Shown piece by piece: positions 32,253-32,366 of a stretch of 32,366 nt of DNA. Numbering within the stretch: position 1 is the stretch's first letter; every line of letters begins with the position of its first letter. Source of the DNA: Cupriavidus sp. (GTDB lineage Bacteria; Pseudomonadota; Gammaproteobacteria; Burkholderiales; Burkholderiaceae); assembly GCA_031180665.1 (NCBI GenBank), contig JAPSLP010000044.1, positions 1 through 32,366 on the forward strand. The letters run 5' to 3'. The position numbers and the translations under genes are program-made. Below the pieces are notes generated by a model that was given only the letters and a program-made list of their open reading frames with translations, searched no databases and was not told where the DNA came from.

Positions 32253-32281
32253 TTGCCATGGCTGTCATGCTCCCTTAATAT
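32253..32281 (+). promoter_or_regulatory. Strong sigma-70 promoter pointing out of the right edge (stable-RNA type)
   Basis: TTGCCA (32253-32258), 17 bp, TAATAT (32276-32281), followed by a C-rich discriminator (TCGCCCCCTCG) typical of growth-rate- and ppGpp-controlled rRNA or tRNA promoters. It is preceded by GCAAAAAAGCGCT at 32241-32253. A near copy, GCAAAAAAGTGCT, appears at about 32352-32364, just before the window ends with GA, and may start a second tandem promoter. No gene follows inside the window. Confidence 0.6.
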
Positions 32282-32366
32282 TCGCCCCCTCGCAGCCGAA
32301 CGGCGGCGGGGTTGGCGGGGAAGGCGAAGGCGCTGCGGTGCTGGAGCCGCAGCAAAAAAGTGCTGA

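Overview
The window is GC-rich, densely coded DNA typical of a beta-proteobacterium of the order Burkholderiales (Cupriavidus/Ralstonia/Bordetella-like). The reasons are two orphan Bug/TctC periplasmic binding proteins, a second stand-alone EF-G gene, a FecI-FecR-receptor iron locus under a Fur box, many one-gene regulator units, and strong G/C third-position bias. The genus is inference. No phage, insertion sequence, tRNA, rRNA gene or CRISPR array is visible.

Layout. 1-3100: two genes of the conserved stress cluster (DUF444/YeaH and SpoVR), closed by a terminator. 3118-7722: a large MscS-type channel (-) divergent from a complete EF-G gene (+). 7726-9417: a 15-bp tandem repeat, then a histidine-phosphatase/crotonase pair (-); both enzymes have changed active-site residues. 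9701-11062: a pentapeptide-repeat protein with unrecognised flanking domains. 11049-18538: a catabolic-looking block with a Bug protein and TetR regulator (-) facing an IclR regulator, an ADP-forming acyl-CoA synthetase, a DUF1254/DUF1214 protein and a second Bug protein (+). A perfect ATTTCCA-N5-TGGAAAT palindrome lies between the two regulators.

18575-21276: a LysR regulator (-) divergent from a glutathione S-transferase and an FMN-binding PNPOx-like protein (+), with an inverted repeat in the shared promoter gap. 21260-25701: fecI-fecR-TonB receptor (-), with a sigma-70 promoter overlapped by a Fur box and two strong hairpins between fecR and the receptor gene. 25718-29542: a four-gene operon (-) of NMT1-like binding protein, Rieske oxygenase, ABC ATPase and ABC permease, suggesting import coupled to oxidation of an unknown compound. 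29955-32153: a small lipoprotein and a DnaQ-exonuclease/UvrC-like GIY-YIG fusion with a four-Cys motif and a C-terminal clamp-binding-like peptide. 32154-32366: an intergenic end with a strong stable-RNA-type promoter pointing out of the window.

No wholly new multi-gene system stands out. The best candidates for new biology are the pentapeptide protein, the IclR-linked acyl-CoA synthetase/DUF1254/Bug unit, the Rieske/ABC operon, and the crotonase and histidine-phosphatase pair with altered active sites.
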